Assembly (NCBI GenBank): GCA_932521025.1
Contig: OW051470.1
Location: 4,016,501-4,080,500, forward strand
Length of the DNA: 64,000 nt
Direction of reading: 5' to 3'
Source of the DNA: Oscheius onirici
Taxonomy: Eukaryota; Nematoda; Chromadorea; Rhabditida; Rhabditidae
In this document: piece by piece, positions 59,554 through 64,000 of the stretch
How positions within the stretch are numbered: the stretch's first letter is position 1
How the letters are laid out: every line of letters starts with the position of its first letter
The notes under the pieces: model-generated
Seen by the model: only the letters and a program-made list of their open reading frames with translations
Told to the model about the DNA's origin: nothing
Database searches by the model: none
Program-made: the position numbers and the translations under genes

Positions 59554-60941
59554 TTAGATGATCTTAGAGGAGAATCCGAATGTTCTTCCGATGGCGGACA
59601 CGTAATATCTTTCGAGTCCAGTCTGAGTCTCTTCAGCCAAATGAAGAGGAACCTGGCTGGCGTTGACCTCAAAGAGGGTGCTGTCTCCCTGAAATTATTC
59701 ATACAATTTACCAAAAAAAAAGAGTCACTTGGTCTTTCAGATTGAACTCCAGCTCGGCATGATGCTCATCGGGATAGTTTTTTAGACGCCACTTCATAAC
59801 AATTCTCTTATTTGGCTTCTGAACAGATTTTGGATTAACAAAAGGAATATGATACAATTGTAAGGAAAGTTCCAGAAACATTTCCACCAAAAAGAGTAAA
59901 GGCTCCTCCTTCCCGGAATTCCCATTGAACATTTCCATTGCACCAAGCACGAACCAGCTAAAATTGAACATCGGAGGAATAAAAAAACGCAACCTACATT
60001 CGTCTCTTTCAAAACTTCGAAGAGTCGTTCAGGAGGAACTTTGTAGCTATCAGAGACCGAAATCGACTTGGTGCTGAACACTAAATCAAAAACAGTGCGA
60101 CAAAAAAATTATCACTTACACTCTTTCCCATCGGATTTCTTCTTTTCGGTCACAACAGCGTTTTGGAAGCTTTGCTTATCGACTGAAGTTGTGGTCTTTC
60201 CTTTAGTCACAATTTGGGGCTTGACCTTGTCTGTCGGAAGAATGAGACCCTTGCTGAACTCGGTTTTCAGTTCAGTCAGATAGGTGGCCAGCTTTTCCTG
60301 AACAAAAGGTAAATGGAATTATAAAATTAGCATACCTGAATAGCCTTCGTACCGGCCTTGTTGAAAAACTGGCGGATTTGGGCCTCATGGGGTCCCTTAG
60401 TGTCGATAGAAGCATTGACATCAACCTCGTGAGCTTCATTTTCATCCGAAAGATTGGGAATCTCAATATTTCCTTTGTATTCCTGCTCCGTCCCGGTCAC
60501 ACGAGCTAAAAGCCTTTTGTAAAGATAAAGTTAGAATTAAAACCTGTGAAATCGATCTTAATGTCCCATTCAAACAAAAAGATGAGTTTAGCCTTCCTGT
60601 TGTTTGCCTGAAAGATGTGACTATGTTTAGGACGAAGCTTCACGTACGGTAGCTTCTCCTTCGCACTTCTTCAGGCTGTTCAGGGTTACCACAATTGGGC
60701 CTTCCTAAAGTCATAATATTTCAAGGATAAAGAGATGACCGCAACCTCTAGAACGATATTTTCTAACAATTCCTTCAGTCGATCTTTCGACCATGGGGTG
60801 GCGTTCTTCTCTGACCTAAATTTCTCACAGCAATATTAAGAAGAAACTAGAGGCGACTAACCAATGCCAGTTATTGACGTTCGTGGCATCGGCTCTCTCC
60901 TCAACTATCCACCTAGGGTCGCCTTCTCCCCACTTGGCCAT
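59554..60941 (-). CDS. Activator of HSP90 ATPase (AHA1)
   Basis: AHA1 stimulates the ATPase of HSP90. The N-terminal domain starts MAKWGEGDPRWIVEERADAT and has NVNNWHWSEK and LIFLFEWDIKIDF. The C-terminal START-like domain contains FEVLKETN, RAWCNGNVQWEF, KRIVMKWRLKNYPDEHHAEL and RYYVSAIGRTFGF. Short introns (35-60 bp) interrupt it at least seven times. It ends FSSKII. The order and spacing match the full-length family. Its stop is 312 bp upstream of the rsp-3 start, so shared transcription is possible. Confidence 0.93.
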
Positions 60942-61370
60942 CGTTGAAGCTGAAAATTTTGTATTTACTGCGACTTGCGAGATAAAGTAACGAAGAATTT
61001 TGAGGATTGGAAACAGAAGAAATGAAATGAATGGAAAAAGGAACCTAGAATGAGCTTTCGAGAAAAGTCTTCGTTCAAAAACCATTATAATTTTCGTGCA
61101 AGCAGAAAACATTCTGCAATTGCGACCAAAAAACTAGACTACATATAGCCGATTTCTGTGCTTGAACTTTGGGTCAGCTTCTCGTGATAGTGACAAATAG
61201 TCGGCTACAACAAACGTGAAACTGTATAAACGAAATGAGAAAAGAAAGAAGGATTTTTTGGCGAGCCCGAATTGGATTTTGAATCGAACATGTTTGAAAC
61301 GCCCGGGCAATATTACAGTATTCCTTTTTATTTTCAAAAAAGCCGCTTTTCCATATATTCTTTTGTCCAG
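60942..61370. other. Intergenic region upstream of AHA1
   Basis: No recognised gene. A possible short exon (MFETPGQYYSIPFYFQ) near 61290-61370 could precede the coding-like region that follows, but this is uncertain. Confidence 0.35.
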
Positions 61371-62660
61371 GTGTTGGTTGCTATTCGCAGGGTCTAGACC
61401 AGTTGTACAAGTATGTTGTACAAGCAAGCAACACAGGAGTGAAAAAAGTCATATTCCGCGACCAAAGGGTGATTGGTTTGTTTACAAGTGAGACTATAAC
61501 TTTGCGGCCTCGGTACTCATTGAAGATTCATGGGCAGGTAATCTGTCTGATGTCTGTCAGTGCCTGTCAAGAGAAGTTTTTGCGCGAGAGAGAACTGTCA
61601 GTCTTCCCTTTAAAGTTCCTCTGGTCTCTAAGAACTATACCAAACACCGTTGTGGATTCGAGGAGGTGCCTAAGGAACGAGGGAAAACCGAGCATGACAC
61701 CTTCTTTCGAAGGCTGACAGTTGTGGCGGATTCACAACTAATTGTCACATTGCCGTCTCTCTTCTTTTCTCAAAAGAACGCATGTGTCTGTGGCGCTACT
61801 GTTCGCAGTGTCAACTGTCAGTGTCTAGTGTGGCTGTGCTGTCGGAAATGGTAAAAGTAGAAACACCTGACCGGGTAGAAAGAAGCCATCCGCACAGTAG
61901 AAGTCGTCGTACTGGAATACTCCAGAATAACTACTCGCTTTTTAGAGTTTTATTTACCGAGAAAGATGGTCACCGGCCAAAGAATTCTTCATCAGTGGTA
62001 GTTCCTAATCAGGTGACTCTCCCTGCTCTCTCAGAAATCTAACTCCACCTGTTTTCTGATTCCCGACATTTGGGCGTTGTCCTTGGTAACCTCTCGAATT
62101 CAACGAATCTATCCAGTTATGTGGCTACCCGTCTCTTCCCTTTTCCCTGCATTGCTCCTCTTCTATCCATCCGATCCAATGACTCTGTTTAAATTTCTGC
62201 TAACCAAGGTTCGCACCTTTCAATCAGGACCCAGCTGCTGTTTTTTTATGCTTCCAAGTCTTTGAAACAATTACCGGAAGTGGCCGACTGCTTTTCACTG
62301 CGCCCTAGAAGGCACACGCCACTTTGCTCTCACTGATCGAACTCACCTTTTTCATCTCTAAAGACCCAAATGATGGGCGTATAATATGCATGAGTCAGAC
62401 GAAATTGACCGTGCTACTACTATACGACTTCCAGATGGACACACTTCCATTTGTTTTCAATTGGCATAGGCAAGTATTGTGCTCCTGGCTACCTAACAGG
62501 AAGCTTTTCCCATTCATTTTTGCAGCAGTGTATCATATCCACTCCGATCGCGTTGTAGCTATTAGTCTGCCACATTCTGACATACTCTTTTCTGACTTGT
62601 CGTATGCATCCAGTCGAGGCGGTTCCAACCTTTTCAGTGGTCTTTTCTACCAGAGATCGA
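61371..62660 (+). pseudogene. Unresolved coding-like region, perhaps a diverged or broken gene
   Basis: A TTTTGTCCAG acceptor at 61370 opens a protein-like stretch (GVGCYSQGLDQLYKYVVQAS, GVKKVIFRDQRVIGLFTSET). Another follows near 61555-61850 (ERTVSLPFKVPLVSKNYTKH, VVADSQLIVTLPSLFF, Cys-rich end), and weaker ones lie to 62660. Joining them in frame would need introns of only 22-23 nt (61541-61563 and 62014-62035), which is shorter than any other intron in this window. Either this species has such ultra-short introns, or the region is a pseudogene with frameshifts. No family was recognised and no start codon is sure. Confidence 0.3.
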
Positions 62661-62719
62661 CGGATGTTTGATGCTGGTAGAAGACAAGAACTTTAAAAGT
62701 CCTTTGTTTGTTTGGCAGT

Positions 62720-62937
62720 AGTTAACCCGCAATTTGTGGTGGCTGTCTCGCAGCGAAAATGTTCGATTTTAAAATGGTCACTTTGCACAAAAAAATTGGC
62801 TGAGTATCTAACGTTTGCGTGCTGTAGCCAAATTGGAATAACATGTAAACATTGGATGCTCAGCCAAGATTTTTGTAAAGTGACCATTTTCAAATCGAAC
62901 GTTTTCACTGCGAGACAGCCCCAATTTGTGCTTAACT
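62720..62937. mobile_element. Small inverted-repeat element (MITE-like)
   Basis: Two arms of about 75-80 bp are imperfect reverse complements. The left arm (62720-62795) contains GGCTGTCTCGCAGCGAAAAT and AATGGTCACTTT. The right arm (about 62860-62937) contains AAAGTGACCATTTT and ACTGCGAGACAGCC. The spacer is about 65 bp. No coding capacity is present. The whole can fold into a long hairpin. Confidence 0.8.
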
Positions 62938-63052
62938 TTTCAAAAACACAAGTCAACTATGACAGCCGTTTGATGTTCTAATCCAAAGGTCACGCGTGAT
63001 CCCTGCTTTCTCGCAATCCTAGCCGATATAATCCAACTCTCATTGTCAGATC

Positions 63053-64000
63053 ATGTCTTCCGGGTCTACCGACAAAACAGCTCGTCAAGCATCTGCTCGT
63101 TCAGCTGGAAGCGAGAAACCCGAGCCACTTGTGGGTGAGTATAGAACATAACAGGAAACGCGCCGGTCTCCGAAAAGGTTTTTAGACTAATGTAGATAAA
63201 CTGATTCTCAGTCTCAGAATGAGCATTAAAATAGTCTAACAGAAACCCACTAGAAGAGAATCTTGTCTCAAGTGATGAGTCTGTGCTGTCAGCTATGAGC
63301 ATGTTCCTTTGGACATCCATTGTTGAGGAGAGTTGACCCCGTTTGTCAAGAGCGTCTCTCGAAAACGACTCTGTGAGTGGTGTTTACTGCCTTGCCTCTG
63401 GGGGTTTCCGAGGGGTGTGGGGGCTCCCCGAGTTGGCTTATCTGGGCCTGTTGATGGATGAAAGTCTCTTCCTCTGAAGGGCGGCGCATCAACCGCCACA
63501 TTCAGAGGATGCTACGTTCACCGTCGACCAAGCTCGTTCGAGCTGGCTCAGGTCCTCCAGATGAACATCGACAGTCCAGGATCAGTCGTTCAGTCAGTGA
63601 GTCGAGTCTTCTTAATGTTGTGGGTCGAACTGATGAGAGATTCCCCTTGACACTGCTTGGCAGCATTGGGAATTGTGACTTTATAATGACAGATAACTAG
63701 AAATGATTGGTAATGTGTCAAAGATATTTTTAGCGATCGCCTTGTCGGACATGCATCAGCTGATGAGAAGCGCCCGTTCGGCTCGTCTTTCGACCAGGTT
63801 TGTTCCCTCGTTTTATTCGGCTTCAAATCCCTCCGGATTCCCCTATTCTTTTGATATCGAAATCATCCGTGGTCGGCTCTTTTCTTCGCCTCAAGGGTCA
63901 GGTGAAGGAAATGGCCAGCTGTTATGGCCCGACACGGGCTTGGGAGAAAGAGTCCCATTCCGCTCAATGCACAGCCCTCCGTATCCGCGCAAACGTTGTC
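63053..64000 (+). CDS. Unrecognised gene, first exons, runs off the right edge
   Basis: Exon 1 begins MSSGSTDKTARQASARSAGS at 63053 and ends at a GTGAGT donor near 63134. Exon 2 (after a CTCTGAAG acceptor at 63479) reads RRINRHIQRMLRSPSTKLVR and ends SRISRSV. Exon 3, after TTTTTAG at 63733, stays open to the end of the window (for example ALSDMHQLMRSARSARLSTR, FPYSFDIEIIRGRLFSSPQG, RSMHSPPYPRKRC). The N-terminal part is basic and Ser-rich, probably disordered. I do not recognise the protein. Other frames in exon 3 are also open for a while, so the frame is chosen by phase with exon 2. Confidence 0.55.

Overview
The window is nuclear DNA of a nematode, most likely a free-living rhabditid-type chromadorean; I cannot name the species. 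The evidence is a compact, intron-rich gene set with mostly 35-50 bp introns ending in TTTCAG, start codons sitting directly behind a TTTCAG-like (trans-splice type) acceptor, and nematode-typical families: an ERG channel of the UNC-103 type, vWA plus C-type-lectin (CLEC) and CUB plus vWA secreted proteins, a transthyretin-like protein, tandem ShKT domains, an astacin, and a nematode-type G-alpha. Many gene models below were assembled by hand from exon phases. For about ten of them the summed exon length is an exact multiple of three, which supports the splicing.

Layout. 1-9 kb: the 5' end of glycerol-3-phosphate dehydrogenase (-), malectin (+), an annexin with a Gly/Tyr/Gln-rich N-terminus (+), a CUB-vWA secreted protein (-), a very small PLA2-like secreted gene (-) and an unrecognised secreted protein (-). 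10-12 kb: a G-protein alpha subunit (-). 12-28.2 kb: about 5 kb without a recognised gene, then the unc-103 ERG-type potassium channel (+), with nine candidate alternative first exons spread over 7 kb, all in phase 0 with one common second exon. 28.5-32.2 kb: a tandem-ShKT protein (-) and CaM-kinase kinase ckk-1 (-), which has a 27-nt microexon. 32.2-35.5 kb: mostly gene-poor, with one possible small minus-strand gene. 35.5-38.7 kb: two closely spaced secreted vWA proteins (+), the second with a C-type lectin domain. 39-45.4 kb: an unrecognised AT-hook-like protein (-), a triple transthyretin-like protein (+) and the mismatch-repair MutL homologue pms-2 (+). 45.5-52.3 kb: mitochondrial thiolase, a 1.1-kb inverted-repeat transposon, complex I NDUFA1/MWFE, a small tail-anchored protein, a 2Fe-2S ferredoxin and a TTP-type CCCH zinc-finger protein, all genes on the minus strand. 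52.7-58 kb: a MAP1-family protein, a type I membrane protein and an astacin protease (+). 58.4-61 kb: splicing factor SRSF1/rsp-3 and HSP90 co-chaperone AHA1 (-). 61-64 kb: an unresolved coding-like stretch, a small inverted-repeat element and the first exons of a gene that leaves the window.

The genes do not form one pathway. Two neuronal signalling genes (G-alpha, unc-103) stand next to each other. A run of nuclear genes for mitochondrial proteins (thiolase, NDUFA1, ferredoxin) lies head to tail and may be co-transcribed, as may the vWA/CLEC pair. The strongest surprises are the unc-103 multi-start array, a PMS2 homologue whose catalytic glutamate is glutamine, two introns that seem to lack a 3' AG in conserved coding regions, and the 27-nt insertion in the CaMKK kinase domain.
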